In this document: positions 53,123 through 62,120 of the stretch, in pieces
How positions within the stretch are numbered: the stretch's first letter is position 1
Layout of the letters: the number at the start of each line of letters is the position of its first letter
Source: Bradyrhizobium xenonodulans
GTDB lineage: Bacteria > Pseudomonadota > Alphaproteobacteria > Rhizobiales > Xanthobacteraceae
Assembly (NCBI RefSeq): GCF_027594865.1
Contig: NZ_CP089391.1
Span: forward strand, 3,626,501 to 3,690,500
DNA: 64,000 bases
Direction: 5' to 3'
The notes under the pieces: model-generated
The model's database searches: none
What the model was told of the DNA's origin: nothing
The model's input: the letters and a program-made list of their open reading frames with translations, nothing else
Position numbers and translations under genes: made by a program

Positions 53123-54085
53123 TCAGACGCCGCGCGCGAGTAGGGCCTTGAAGTCTGCCCGTGCGCGCTGCGCCTCGGCGCGCGCGACGTCGGAGGCATC
53201 ACCGAGGCCGAAATAGCCGTGGATGAGGCCGGGGCCTTCATGGTGCTTGACCGGGACGCCGGCGACTTCCAGCGCCTTGGCGTAGGCGGCGCCCTCGTCG
53301 CGCAAGGGATCGAACCAGGCGGTGGTCACGATCGCCGGCGCGACACCCGCAAGCGATGCGGCGCGCAGCGGCGAGACGCGCCAATCCGCGGCATGACCGG
53401 GATCGGCGAGGTAGTGGCCGGAAAACCATTCCATCGTGGCCCGCGTGAGGAAGTAGCCGTCGGCATTCTCCGCGCGTGACGGATAGCGCGCGTTCTCACG
53501 CGCGTCGGCATAGAGGCCGACGACGTCGGTCACGGGGTAGACCAGGAGTTGTGCGGCGAGCTTGATGCCGGCATCGCGGCAGGCGATTGCCGTCGTGGCG
53601 GCGAGATTGCCGCCGGCGCTGTCGCCGGCCACACCGAGGCGTTTTGCATCGCCGCCAAATTCCGCGACGCGGTTGAAGATGTCGCTTACCGCGGCGAAGG
53701 CGTCCTCGAACGCGCCGGGGAAGCGCGTCTCCGGCGGACGTCGATAATCGACGGAGACGACGACCGCGCCGGTCTCGATTGCAAGGTTGCGCGCCTGCCG
53801 GTCATGGGTTTCGAGATCGCCCGCGACCCAGCCGCCGCCGTGGAAGAACACCACGGTCGGCGCGGGCGCGGTGCCATTCCGGTAGAGACGCGCATCGCGC
53901 GGGCCGGCGCCGCCTTTCACCTTGATATCCTGCACGGTGTCGACCGGCGGGGGCGGCACGGCCGCGCGCGCGGCAGCCAGTGCACGCAAGGAATCGCGGG
54001 CGCTCTGTGGCGTCATCGTGGTGGGATCGCGCAGCGGCAGCAGCGGAATGATCTGGGCGACGACGGGATCGAGCGGCGCGGCCAT
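53123..54085 (-). CDS. Alpha/beta hydrolase, HSL/acetyl-esterase type
   Basis: A 320-residue esterase of the hormone-sensitive-lipase family, without signal peptide. It has F-F-H-G-G-G-W-V-A-G-D (H-G-G-G oxyanion motif), G-V-A-G-D-S-A-G-G-N-L (nucleophile elbow), W-F-D-P-L-R-D-E-G (catalytic Asp) and G-L-I-H-G-Y-F (His). It may act on short acyl esters. It is transcribed ahead of the dienelactone-hydrolase-like gene and is divergent from the nitroreductase gene. Confidence 0.9.
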   Translation of the reverse strand: MAAPLDPVVAQIIPLLPLRDPTTMTPQSARDSLRALAAARAAVPPPPVDTVQDIKVKGGAGPRDARLYRNGTAPAPTVVFFHGGGWVAGDLETHDRQARNLAIETGAVVVSVDYRRPPETRFPGAFEDAFAAVSDIFNRVAEFGGDAKRLGVAGDSAGGNLAATTAIACRDAGIKLAAQLLVYPVTDVVGLYADARENARYPSRAENADGYFLTRATMEWFSGHYLADPGHAADWRVSPLRAASLAGVAPAIVTTAWFDPLRDEGAAYAKALEVAGVPVKHHEGPGLIHGYFGLGDASDVARAEAQRARADFKALLARGV

Positions 54086-54182
54086 GGTGTGTCCTCACAG
54101 GGTTCTTGGTCTTGCTTGCGGGTTAGCATAGATTCTGCGCGCCGCATCGGCAACCGGTGGAACGGGCAGGGAGGTCTTTGAG

Positions 54183-54860
54183 GTGGAATTCGAAACGCTG
54201 GTCCAGTCGCGCCGCAGCGTGCGCGGTTTCAGGAACGAGCCGGTGCCGCGCGCGGTGATCGAGGCGATCATCGAGAGTGCCAAGCGCGCGCCGTCGTCGA
54301 TGAACACCCAGCCCTGGCATGTCCATGTGCTCACGGGCGGCCCGCTGGAAGAGGTGCGCCGGCGCAACATGGAAGAGATGATCGGCGGCGCCATAGTCAA
54401 GCGCGACATCGTCAGCCATGGCGAATACCAGGGCATTCACCGCACCCGCCAGGTCGACATCGCCAAGAAGCTGTTCGGCGCGATGGGGATCGCGCGCGAC
54501 GACAGGCCGATGCGGCAGGACTGGGTGCTGCGCGGCTTCCGCCAGTTCGACGCGCCGGTCTCGCTGGTGCTGACCTATGACCGCGTGCTCGACCCCGGCG
54601 CGGTCTGCCATTTCGATCTCGGCGCACTCTGTTACGGCATCGTGCTGGCGGCCTGGGACCGCGGCCTAGGCTCGGTCATCAACGGGCAGGGCATCATGCG
54701 CTCCGACATCGTGCGCGAGGTCGCCGAAATTCCCGAGGACGAGGTCATCATGACCTGCGTCGCGATGGGCTATCCCGACGACGGCTTTGCGGCGAATGCC
54801 GTTCGCTCCGATCGCGAATCGAATGGCGACTTCGTGCGCTACGTCGGCTTCGCCGACTAG
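54183..54860 (+). CDS. Nitroreductase family FMN-dependent oxidoreductase
   Basis: A 225-residue nitroreductase-fold protein. The FMN contacts R-R-S-V-R-G-F at the N-terminus, S-S-M-N-T-Q-P-W-H and G-L-G-S-V-I-N-G-Q are present. It reduces nitro or quinone compounds using NAD(P)H; the natural substrate is unknown. GTG is the start, with GAGG just before it. It ends 7 bases before the FNR/FixK-type box that serves the next gene. Confidence 0.9.
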   Translation: MEFETLVQSRRSVRGFRNEPVPRAVIEAIIESAKRAPSSMNTQPWHVHVLTGGPLEEVRRRNMEEMIGGAIVKRDIVSHGEYQGIHRTRQVDIAKKLFGAMGIARDDRPMRQDWVLRGFRQFDAPVSLVLTYDRVLDPGAVCHFDLGALCYGIVLAAWDRGLGSVINGQGIMRSDIVREVAEIPEDEVIMTCVAMGYPDDGFAANAVRSDRESNGDFVRYVGFAD

Positions 54861-54867
54861 TGCAGAT

Positions 54868-54881
54868 TTGATCCAGATCAA
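54868..54881 (+). promoter_or_regulatory. Perfect FNR/FixK-type box upstream of FIST chemoreceptor
   Basis: TTGATCCAGATCAA is a perfect palindromic match to the Crp-Fnr anaerobic consensus. A possible minus-10 TATCAT lies at 54900-54905, giving a start near 54912, about 38 bases from the box centre, close to the class II geometry. The next gene begins 164 bases downstream. In Bradyrhizobium such sites are used by FixK2. Confidence 0.88.
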
Positions 54882-55044
54882 ATGCGCGGACACGATCGGT
54901 ATCATTCGCCCGCAGTGCCGTAGTCGTACGGTGTCGATCCGCGGCACGAACGCAACTGTGCCGCGCGTTTCATAACCGAATGGCAATGTCGAATCCGTAT
55001 TTCATTCCTTTGCGACGCGTGATGCGTCGAACAAGGATATTGCC

Positions 55045-57066
55045 ATGCTCTCGTTGTTTTCCAAGGCAAGTCACAAGCAACCAGCTCCGTCGATCGTTCC
55101 GGAAGTACATGACGAAACGCCGGCCTTCCATGAGGCCTGCGCGATTCGCGTTCTGGAGAGCGATGACCGGCTGCAAAATATTTCCACAGATGACTTCGTC
55201 GTAGCAGGCGCACGCGCGCCGCTCGCCCTCGCGTTCATCTCGCCGCACTGCGATTTCGCGCGCGTGGTGGCGTCGCTGCAGCGGCTGGCGGGCTCGACGC
55301 CGGTGATCGCGATGTCGACCGCTGGCGAACTGTGCTCAGTGGGGCAGTCGCTCTACAAGCCGACGGGCACGAACTGGTCGTCGGTGGTCGTGCAGGTCTT
55401 CCCGGCCGATCTGTTTCAGTCCATCAGCGTCCATGGCGTCCGGCTCCACAATGACGACATCCGCATGGGGGAGCCGTCGAAGGCACATGACGCGCGCATC
55501 GAGGCGATCACACGCGAGCTCGGCGCGATCAGGACGCCGTTCGCCATCGACGTGCGCGACACGATCGCCTTCGCGCTCGTCGACGGCGTCTCGGCGTCGG
55601 AGAACTATTTCATGGAGGCCGTGTACAGGAGCGGCAGGTTTCCGTGCGCCTTCGTCGGAGGCTCGGCCGGCGGCAAGCTCGACTTCAAGAACACCTATCT
55701 CTATGACGGCCGGCAGGTCCTCGAGAACCACGCTCTCATCGCCTTCCTGAAGCTGGCGCCGGGACGTGCCTACAGCATCTTCAAGACGCAGAATTTCAAG
55801 AAGACCGGAAAATCCTTCGTCGTCATGGGGGCCGATCCGGACCGCCGCACCGCCTCGGGCGTCATGGATGCGGATGCCAACGAGATCAGGCCGTTTGCGG
55901 CCGCGGTGGCGAAGGCGCTGAACACGACGCCGTCCAACCTGATGGCGATGATGACGAAGCATTCCTTCGGCATCGAGGTCGGCGGCGATCTGTTCGTGCG
56001 CTCGGTCGCCGGCATCGATGCGGAGAGCGGTGTCGTCTCCTTCTTCTGCGATGTCAATTCGGGCGACAGGCTCGAACTGCTGGAAGCCACCGATTTCGTC
56101 GACCAGACCCGGCGCGACCTCGAGACGTTCCTGCGCGGCAAGCCGCCGGCGATCGGCGCGATCCTCAACGACTGCATCCTGCGCCGCCTCAACAACGAGA
56201 GCCAGCTCCGTAACATGGGCGGCATGTGGCCGATGCCGGTCGCGGGATTTTCGACCTTCGGCGAGCTGTTCGGGATCAACATCAACCAGACGCTGACTGC
56301 GATCGTGTTCTTCGACGTCAGGGAAAAACCGCTGAACGATCCCTTCATTGAGACGTTCCCGATCCACTACGCGCATTTCGTCGAATATTTCACCCGCACG
56401 CACCTCAACCGCATGGTGCTCCTGAACCGGATCAAGGACGGCATCGTCCATCGCCTGACGGAATATCTGAGTGCCAGCGCCACGCTGAGCGGGAAGGTCG
56501 AGGGTGCGTTGAAGCAGACGGCCTCGATCAACGCGATCGTGGAGGAAATCCGCTCCGTCATCATGACGAGCGCGCAGTCGGCGGCGAAGGCGACCGACAC
56601 CACGGCACTGTCGCAGGAGTTCACCGGCCTCACTCAGGCCATGAACGGCTTGCGGGACATCCTGAAGATCATCGACACGATCGCGGGGCAGACCAACCTG
56701 CTCGCGCTGAACGCGACCATCGAGTCGGCGCGGGCCGGCGAGGCGGGACGGGGTTTCTCGGTGGTGGCGACCGAGGTGAAGAAGCTCTCGCAGGACACCA
56801 GAAACAGCCTCACGCGCACCCACGCCTCGATCGGAGGCATGGAAACCTCGCTCGAGTCGCTTGGAGCCAATATCGAGAACACCCGGGGCCAGCTGATCCA
56901 GACCCAGGAAGGCTACAACAGCATCGTGACGCAGATCGAGGAGATGTTCAAGAATCTTCAGATGGTCAACACGGTGCTGGCGGACCTCGAAAGCTTCGTG
57001 CGGGACCGCAACGGGGCATTGACGAGTGCCATGAACGACATCGAGACGTTGAAACGGATCGGGTAG
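55045..57066 (+). CDS. Soluble FIST-domain chemoreceptor
   Basis: A 673-residue cytoplasmic protein with no membrane segment. The N-terminal half (about residues 50-430) is FIST_N and FIST_C, a sensory fold thought to bind small ligands: it shows [11 protein letters not shown] near 210 and the late [13 protein letters not shown]. The C-terminal third is a methyl-accepting signalling domain with [20 protein letters not shown] at its hairpin tip, which couples to CheA/CheW. No che genes lie here. A perfect FNR/FixK-type box upstream points to use at low oxygen. Confidence 0.92.
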   Translation: MLSLFSKASHKQPAPSIVPEVHDETPAFHEACAIRVLESDDRLQNISTDDFVVAGARAPLALAFISPHCDFARVVASLQRLAGSTPVIAMSTAGELCSVGQSLYKPTGTNWSSVVVQVFPADLFQSISVHGVRLHNDDIRMGEPSKAHDARIEAITRELGAIRTPFAIDVRDTIAFALVDGVSASENYFMEAVYRSGRFPCAFVGGSAGGKLDFKNTYLYDGRQVLENHALIAFLKLAPGRAYSIFKTQNFKKTGKSFVVMGADPDRRTASGVMDADANEIRPFAAAVAKALNTTPSNLMAMMTKHSFGIEVGGDLFVRSVAGIDAESGVVSFFCDVNSGDRLELLEATDFVDQTRRDLETFLRGKPPAIGAILNDCILRRLNNESQLRNMGGMWPMPVAGFSTFGELFGININQTLTAIVFFDVREKPLNDPFIETFPIHYAHFVEYFTRTHLNRMVLLNRIKDGIVHRLTEYLSASATLSGKVEGALKQTASINAIVEEIRSVIMTSAQSAAKATDTTALSQEFTGLTQAMNGLRDILKIIDTIAGQTNLLALNATIESARAGEAGRGFSVVATEVKKLSQDTRNSLTRTHASIGGMETSLESLGANIENTRGQLIQTQEGYNSIVTQIEEMFKNLQMVNTVLADLESFVRDRNGALTSAMNDIETLKRIG

Positions 57067-57189
57067 GCGGCAAAGTCGGGCGCCTCGCAAATTTCGGTGA
57101 CGACCTCTCAGTTCGGTCTTGCAATCCCGTCGCGCTGGCAGGAACAATGTGCCTCGTGAGAGGTTTGTTGCTGGCGCGAGGGAATTGAC

Positions 57190-57393
57190 ATGCGGCGGCT
57201 GGCTAGCCTGGTTCGGCGGTTCTTCGGTCCGCGAGTGCGGCGCCCGATTGATGATGATCCAAGTCTTCCCTTCACTCCCGAGGAGTTTGGCCGGCTGATC
57301 CGCAGCGGCAGGCACGAGGACATGAAGCTGCTGGCTGATGGGCTCACCGGCCGGTCCTCCCCGCGACGCGCCAGTTATCGCGCGACGCATTAG
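57190..57393 (+). CDS. Small hypothetical protein, 67 aa
   Basis: GAGGG lies seven bases before the ATG. The protein starts basic (M-R-R-L-A-S-L-V-R-R-F-F-G-P-R-V-R-R-P-I) and continues with an acidic middle (D-D-D-P-S-L-P-F-T-P-E-E-F-G-R-L-I) and a basic tail. There is no signal peptide or recognised domain. It sits between the FIST receptor and the HD-GYP gene and may be co-transcribed with the receptor. Not recognised. Confidence 0.55.
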   Translation: MRRLASLVRRFFGPRVRRPIDDDPSLPFTPEEFGRLIRSGRHEDMKLLADGLTGRSSPRRASYRATH

Positions 57394-57419
57394 GTCGGGT
57401 CAGGGCAGGGTTCTTGCGC

Positions 57420-58541
57420 TCAGCGCGTGAGGGCGACCTGCTTGAATGAAGCCACCAGCGCCTTCTCCAGCTTGCCGTTCATTCCACAGAGAATGTTGTA
57501 GGCTTCCGCGCGCGGCATCGTCGGCTTGTAGTGCCGATGCTCGATCAGTGCGGCGAAAATGTCGGAGATCGTGAGAATGCGCACGATGTCGTTGATGCTC
57601 TCGCCGCAGAGTGCATCGGGATAACCGCTGCCGTCGAGATATTCGTGATGATGGCGCACGGCGTCGAGGACCTCCGGCGAAATCCTGTCGTGGCCTTTCA
57701 GAAAATCATGGCCCGCGACGGGATGAGTCTCGATCATCGCGCGCTCCTCGGGATCGAGCCGCCCCGGCTTGTCGAGGATGGCCAGCGGGATCCGCGCCTT
57801 GCCGATGTCGTGGAACATCGCCGCCGTATACAGGCGCTCCAGGTCAGTGCGCCCGACCCCGAGGCTCAGGCCGAAGTTGACGGCAACGCCTGTGACCAGC
57901 AGGCAATGCTGATAGGTGCCCTCGTGGTGCCGCCGCACCGTCGTCAGCCATTCCGACAGGCCGTGCTGGGTGATGCGATCGGCGATCTGGCGGCCGGCTT
58001 CCCTGGTGCCGTCGACATCCAGGGGCTGGCCGAGGGTGACGGCCGTGAACATCGATGCGATGGCGGTTGCCGCGGCCTCGACGGCATTGTCGGGCCGGGC
58101 CCGGTCGCCCGACGAAGCGGACGCCGTGTCGGCAGGATCAGTCAATGCCGCCAGCAATTTGATCCGGTTGACGGCCCCGGGCAGGACCTGCGTCGCGCCG
58201 AGCGCGTAGGCCTGCGACACCCCGACATGAGAGGTGTGCTCGAGCAGGAAGATGCGCTTCCGGGCCTTCGCCAGCCTGGCGGCTCTCTTCTTGATGGCGG
58301 CGATATTGTCGACGTCACGCAGATCGGCACGGATGACGACGGCGAATGGCGCTTGCGATATCTTGGCTTCGGAGTCCAGCCGTTCGCCCGCGACGGTAAA
58401 ATTCTCTCCCAGGATCGAGCAGATGCCCGACAATTTGTCGGATGTATCCGCCAGCACATGAATGAATGGGCGGGCCGCGTTCCTCTCCCGGATGCCGCCG
58501 TCGCGATCGACGGGGCTTTGGATGGCTCGCGGGCTCTGCAC
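57420..58541 (-). CDS. HD-GYP c-di-GMP phosphodiesterase-like protein
   Basis: A 373-residue protein with a C-terminal HD-GYP domain: M-F-H-D-I-G-K (His244-Asp245), R-H-H-H-E-Y-L-D-G-S-G-Y-P (His297 to Pro308; the G-Y-P is intact) and H-P-V-A-G-H. This should cleave cyclic di-GMP. The N-terminal 135 residues look like a degenerate receiver domain (F-I-H-V-L-A-D-T-S-D-K-L and a late G-A-T-Q-V-L-P-G-A) without the acidic phospho-acceptor pocket. GTG at 58541 is the start, 57 bases after the PilZ gene. Confidence 0.9.
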   Translation of the reverse strand: MQSPRAIQSPVDRDGGIRERNAARPFIHVLADTSDKLSGICSILGENFTVAGERLDSEAKISQAPFAVVIRADLRDVDNIAAIKKRAARLAKARKRIFLLEHTSHVGVSQAYALGATQVLPGAVNRIKLLAALTDPADTASASSGDRARPDNAVEAAATAIASMFTAVTLGQPLDVDGTREAGRQIADRITQHGLSEWLTTVRRHHEGTYQHCLLVTGVAVNFGLSLGVGRTDLERLYTAAMFHDIGKARIPLAILDKPGRLDPEERAMIETHPVAGHDFLKGHDRISPEVLDAVRHHHEYLDGSGYPDALCGESINDIVRILTISDIFAALIEHRHYKPTMPRAEAYNILCGMNGKLEKALVASFKQVALTR

Positions 58542-58598
58542 GGTCTGACCTGGGACTTTGACTTGACTGGGTTCAATGCGGGGGATGAATGATCGGGG

Positions 58599-58919
58599 CT
58601 ACTTGCTCTGGGCCGCGATCTCGGCCTGAAGCTTCGGCCTCTTCTTGCTGTCCGCGCTGACGAAATGAACGCCGGCCATGGTGCCGTCGATCCAGACCAG
58701 CTCGCAGCGCCGGTAGGCAAGACCGGTCGACGACAGCAGCATGAAGAACTCCTTGGCCTGGAGCACGTCCAGCGTGCCCTCGACCTCGATCTTGGCGCCG
58801 TTCTGCGAGACGTCCAGCAGCACGCAACTGCGGCGCCACGTGCCGTCGGAGCCCATCAGGTTGACCGGCTGCTTGTGGTCCATTTTCACGCGAGATGCTT
58901 TGCGACCGTCGAACTTCAT
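58599..58919 (-). CDS. PilZ-domain protein, c-di-GMP receptor-like
   Basis: A 106-residue stand-alone PilZ domain. R-K-A-S-R (residues 6-10) gives the R-x-x-x-R c-di-GMP motif and D-V-S-Q-N-G-A-K-I (36-44) the D-x-S-x-x-G motif, so the binding residues are intact. It lies 3 bases from the DUF2336 gene on the same strand and upstream of the HD-GYP gene, so receptor and phosphodiesterase share one transcript. Confidence 0.9.
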   Translation of the reverse strand: MKFDGRKASRVKMDHKQPVNLMGSDGTWRRSCVLLDVSQNGAKIEVEGTLDVLQAKEFFMLLSSTGLAYRRCELVWIDGTMAGVHFVSADSKKRPKLQAEIAAQSK

Positions 58920-58922
58920 CGG

Positions 58923-60017
58923 CTAACCCCCATTTTTCGCGCCGCGATTTCCCGGATCGCTTGTGTTGGCGCTTGCTGCGATTTCCCCCCAGCGCACCGT
59001 CCATTGGCTGGTCGACAGAAGAAGCGTCTCGAAGATGTGCTGCGCGCGTTCGCGCTCGGCAAAGGACAGCCGCGTGTCGCTGCGGTTGCTCACGATCGCA
59101 AGCGTGGTCTGCCAGCTCAGCCGTGAGGCGCGGCAGGCCGCGACGAGACCTTCGCAATCGTCGTCGGCCATCACGTGCTCGACGATCTCGATCGGGGCGC
59201 CCGACAGAACCGACAGTGCCGTGAACAGATTGGCGGTCTCGCCGCGGATCGCGAAGCGGTTCACCGTGGAATCGTTGAGCTTGCCGACGCGGTTGAGGGC
59301 GACGATCTCCGGCCGCGCGTTTGCATAGTCGGCCGAGGAGGGCGGCTTCGGTGGCGCCGGCGCGGCTGCTTGCGTGGGCGAAGCGGCCGACGCAGTGGGC
59401 TTGGCCTTCGCTGCGGGCGAGGCGGAGAGCAGCCTCCGCACGACCGGGTCGGGTGTGCCGGGCCGGAGCACCAGGGCCTTCGCTATCTCGCCGTCCTCGT
59501 CGGCCCTGGCGATCAGCGCGGCATACGAAGCGTCGGAAAACCGGGTCCCCGGATTCCTGATCAGCGCGAGGCAGATCGGAGTGCCGCGCTGGATCAGCGC
59601 TTCGGTCACGGCCGGCTCGATGAGGTTGCGCGCCGCGATCGCGCGTTGATGACGCTCGCCGCCCGAGGCTGCGACCTCTGCGAGATCGGCTGCGGTGAGC
59701 GCCTCCGATTTGAGCAGGACAGGACACGCCACGTCCGGGTCGTCGTGTGAGGCGAGACGCCGCAAGGTCTCCGGCGGAGCCACCTTGAGCTCGGCAAGGG
59801 TGGCGCTGAGCTGAAGCAGTGCGCGGGTCTCGACCCGTTCCGTCAATCGCAGCAGGACGCCGTCGACCACACCGGAGAGCAGCTCCTGGGACCGGTCGCG
59901 GCTGCCGGTGAGCAGTTGCACAATGCCTTCGAGGATGCGAGCGCAGCGGTCCAGGGGACACGTTGCGACCGCCTCTTCCAATTCAACCAGAATTTCGGCA
60001 GGCGAATTTGCCATCAT
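58923..60017 (-). CDS. DUF2336 protein, helical repeat
   Basis: A 364-residue protein of the DUF2336 family, common in alphaproteobacteria, with HEAT-like helical repeats through about residue 180 (for example L-R-R-L-A-S-H-D-D-P-D-V-A-C-P-V-L). A Pro/Ala/Lys-rich spacer at about 195-230 separates it from a second helical part. The family has been linked to stalk, holdfast and c-di-GMP functions in several species but no mechanism is settled. First gene of the DUF2336-PilZ-HD-GYP operon. Two ATGs are adjacent at the start. Confidence 0.85.
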   Translation of the reverse strand: MMANSPAEILVELEEAVATCPLDRCARILEGIVQLLTGSRDRSQELLSGVVDGVLLRLTERVETRALLQLSATLAELKVAPPETLRRLASHDDPDVACPVLLKSEALTAADLAEVAASGGERHQRAIAARNLIEPAVTEALIQRGTPICLALIRNPGTRFSDASYAALIARADEDGEIAKALVLRPGTPDPVVRRLLSASPAAKAKPTASAASPTQAAAPAPPKPPSSADYANARPEIVALNRVGKLNDSTVNRFAIRGETANLFTALSVLSGAPIEIVEHVMADDDCEGLVAACRASRLSWQTTLAIVSNRSDTRLSFAERERAQHIFETLLLSTSQWTVRWGEIAASANTSDPGNRGAKNGG

Positions 60018-60320
60018 GGCAGGGGCCTGTACTCAAAATAAATTTCAACTATCCAACGACCGTCATTGCATCCTATACGTGTTAATTAGAAATTTAGACC
60101 TTGAGTATTCGGGTATCAAAGCACCTCTGACATTGCCGGAAACGATATCGAAATTTGGCGAGGCTCGATGCGGCGACTTGTCCTTTGAACGGGACGCTCG
60201 CCAACTGACTGCGTGTCATTAGGATGATTCTTTCGGTCTGATGGGACAACCGAAAGGGGGGAACTCAGTCGGCGCTATTGCCGGGCGCGCGTCGTTTTCT
60301 GACGCGGTTTTTCATTTGTC
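60018..60320. other. A/T-richer spacer, no gene seen
   Basis: The divergent spacer between the DUF2336 operon and the AraC-type gene, with A/T-rich blocks such as GTTAATTAGAAATTTAG around 60080-60097 and no clear open frame or repeat. It must carry both promoters. Confidence 0.5.
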
Positions 60321-61268
60321 ATGAACAGCAATGATGATGCGCCCGGGTTGGCGCCAAAGATATTTCGCTTCTCCGATGTCGACGAATTTCGGAATGCCAT
60401 ACGCGGCTTGAACTTCGAGTTCACGCCGTTCGTACGGAAGATTTCGGCTGAGCAGACCATTTTGTCGCTGCCCGGCTGCGACGTGAATCTGACCAGGGCG
60501 TTTCCCCGGGTGGTTGACGCGCAGCTCGTCGAGAATTGCACGGCGATCGGGTTCACGATGGACGACCTCAACGTGCCCATCCGCTTCAATGGTTCGCAAC
60601 GCGCCCGGCCGGTCGTCGTCATCGGCAGCGGCGGCGCCGCCTACACCACCATCGAGGAGGTGCAGCGGATACTTGCCTCGGTGGTCTTCAGGCCGGAGGT
60701 GACGGATCGCGGCTGGCCTCGCGCAGTCTCGAGCTTCAAGATTTTCGAAACGACGGCCGCGGGCCTGAACCGTCTGCGCGGCGTGGTCCGGGAGGTGCTG
60801 GCGGCTGCGTCGGACCCCATCGATGTATCGGATGTGCCGTTGAGGGGCGCGGCCATGAAGGAGTCCCTGCTGGGCGCCGTCGACGATGCGTTCGAGACGG
60901 TCGTTCCCGCGCGATGGACCCTGCGTCCCAATGACGAGCGGAACTTCAGGATATTCCAGGACATCCGCGCGCTTCTGTCCGACGACCTGTCGCAGCCCAT
61001 CTACAGCGAGGAGATCGCGCGCAAGCTTGGCCTGTCCGTCCGCACCCTGCACGACGTCGTCCGCCGCTATCGCGGCATGAGCCTGCACCGCTATTTGCGC
61101 CTGCGCCGGTTGTGGCTGGTACGCCGCCGCCTGCTTGCGGGGGCCGACAGCGTCAAGGCCGTCGCGCTGGCGTACGGTTTCTGGCATCTCAGCGACTTCT
61201 CCAGAAGCTATCGCGACCAGTTCGGCGAGACGCCGTCGCAGACGCGGGAGCGCGGCCGGGGCCGGTAG
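60321..61268 (+). CDS. AraC-family transcriptional regulator
   Basis: A 315-residue AraC-type regulator. The C-terminal 100 residues form the double helix-turn-helix: I-Y-S-E-E-I-A-R-K-L-G-L-S-V-R-T-L-H-D-V-V-R-R-Y-R-G-M-S-L-H-R-Y-L-R-L-R-R-L and V-A-L-A-Y-G-F-W-H-L-S-D-F-S-R-S-Y-R-D-Q-F-G-E-T-P-S. The N-terminal part of about 200 residues has no recognised ligand-binding motif. The ATG at 60321 lacks a strong ribosome-binding site. The target is unknown; the FMN reductase gene follows on the same strand. Confidence 0.87.
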   Translation: MNSNDDAPGLAPKIFRFSDVDEFRNAIRGLNFEFTPFVRKISAEQTILSLPGCDVNLTRAFPRVVDAQLVENCTAIGFTMDDLNVPIRFNGSQRARPVVVIGSGGAAYTTIEEVQRILASVVFRPEVTDRGWPRAVSSFKIFETTAAGLNRLRGVVREVLAAASDPIDVSDVPLRGAAMKESLLGAVDDAFETVVPARWTLRPNDERNFRIFQDIRALLSDDLSQPIYSEEIARKLGLSVRTLHDVVRRYRGMSLHRYLRLRRLWLVRRRLLAGADSVKAVALAYGFWHLSDFSRSYRDQFGETPSQTRERGRGR

Positions 61269-61313
61269 CAAATGGATGGGGCGAGCCTCTCGTTTCGTGC
61301 TAGCCTGCCGGCC

Positions 61314-61904
61314 ATGAGCAACCGCATCCTCGTCCTCTACGGTTCCTACCGTTCCGACCGCATGGGCATCCGCCTTGCCAATTTCGTCATCGATCGCCTG
61401 CGCGGCCGCGGCGAGGAGGTCGAATTCATCGACGCCAAGGCGATCGGCCTGCCGATGCTCGACCGCATGTACAAGGAATATCCCAAAGGCTCGGCACCCG
61501 AGGCGCTCGAGAAGCTGGCGGGGCAGATCCGCGGCGCCGACGGTTTCGTCTTCGTCACCGGTGAATATAATTGGGGCATCCAGCCCGGCCTGAAGAACCT
61601 CACCGACCACTTCCTCGAAGAGTGGTTCTGGCGCCCGGCCGCAATCGTGAGCTATTCGGCCGGCCGCCTGTCCGGCGCGCGCGCCGCGACCGCCTGGCAT
61701 GGCACGCTGTCGGAGATGGGCATGGTGGTGGTGTCGAGCACCATCGGCGTCGGCCCGATCGCGCAGACATTGTCGGACACCGGCGAGCCGGTCGGCGACG
61801 GCGGCAAGGCGCTGGAGCGCGCGTTCCCGCGCTTTGCCGATGATCTTTCGTGGTGGATCGAGGCCGCCAAGGCACAGCGGTCGCGCAAGGCGCCGCCGTA
61901 TTGA
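61314..61904 (+). CDS. NADPH-dependent FMN reductase family protein
   Basis: A 196-residue flavodoxin-like oxidoreductase: I-L-V-L-Y-G-S-Y-R-S-D-R-M-G (phosphate loop of the FMN site), F-V-F-V-T-G-E-Y-N-W-G-I-Q-P-G-L-K-N (FMN contact) and S-Y-S-A-G-R-L-S-G-A-R. Such enzymes reduce FMN, quinones or azo compounds. The ATG at 61314 is chosen as the beginning of the fold; the frame is open 14 codons earlier. It follows the AraC gene by 45 bases. Confidence 0.88.
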   Translation: MSNRILVLYGSYRSDRMGIRLANFVIDRLRGRGEEVEFIDAKAIGLPMLDRMYKEYPKGSAPEALEKLAGQIRGADGFVFVTGEYNWGIQPGLKNLTDHFLEEWFWRPAAIVSYSAGRLSGARAATAWHGTLSEMGMVVVSSTIGVGPIAQTLSDTGEPVGDGGKALERAFPRFADDLSWWIEAAKAQRSRKAPPY

Positions 61905-61948
61905 GCGGGGCAATCGCATGCCACCCTCGGCGGCGCCCGAGCGCGCGC

Positions 61949-62081
61949 CTCGTCCTTCGAGATGACCGCTTCGCGGTCTCCTCAGGATGAGGCTAAGCTG
62001 CATCGGTGCTCGTTGAAACTGCTGCCGCGCACTCCTTCCTCATCCTGAGGGCCCGCCAGAGGCGGGCGTCTCGAAGGATGG
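61949..62081. repeat. Two inverted copies of a dispersed palindromic repeat
   Basis: A palindrome at 61949-61992 (CTCGTCCTTCGAGA...TCTCCTCAGGATGAGG) and a second copy in opposite sense at 62038-62081 (CCTCATCCTGAGG...CGTCTCGAAGGATGG). Each has a nested CCGCTTCGCGG or CCCGCCAGAGGCGGG hairpin. This CTCGTCCTTCGAGA / CTCAGGATGAGG element is abundant in Bradyrhizobium and Rhodopseudomonas (recalled, not searched). Confidence 0.85.
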
Positions 62082-62120
62082 CCGCAGACGAACTGCGATT
62101 ATCCTGCCGTATTCGGGGGC

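Noticed and set aside
55336..57390. 684-codon minus-strand frame opposite the FIST chemoreceptor
   Set aside because: Antisense shadow without family likeness.
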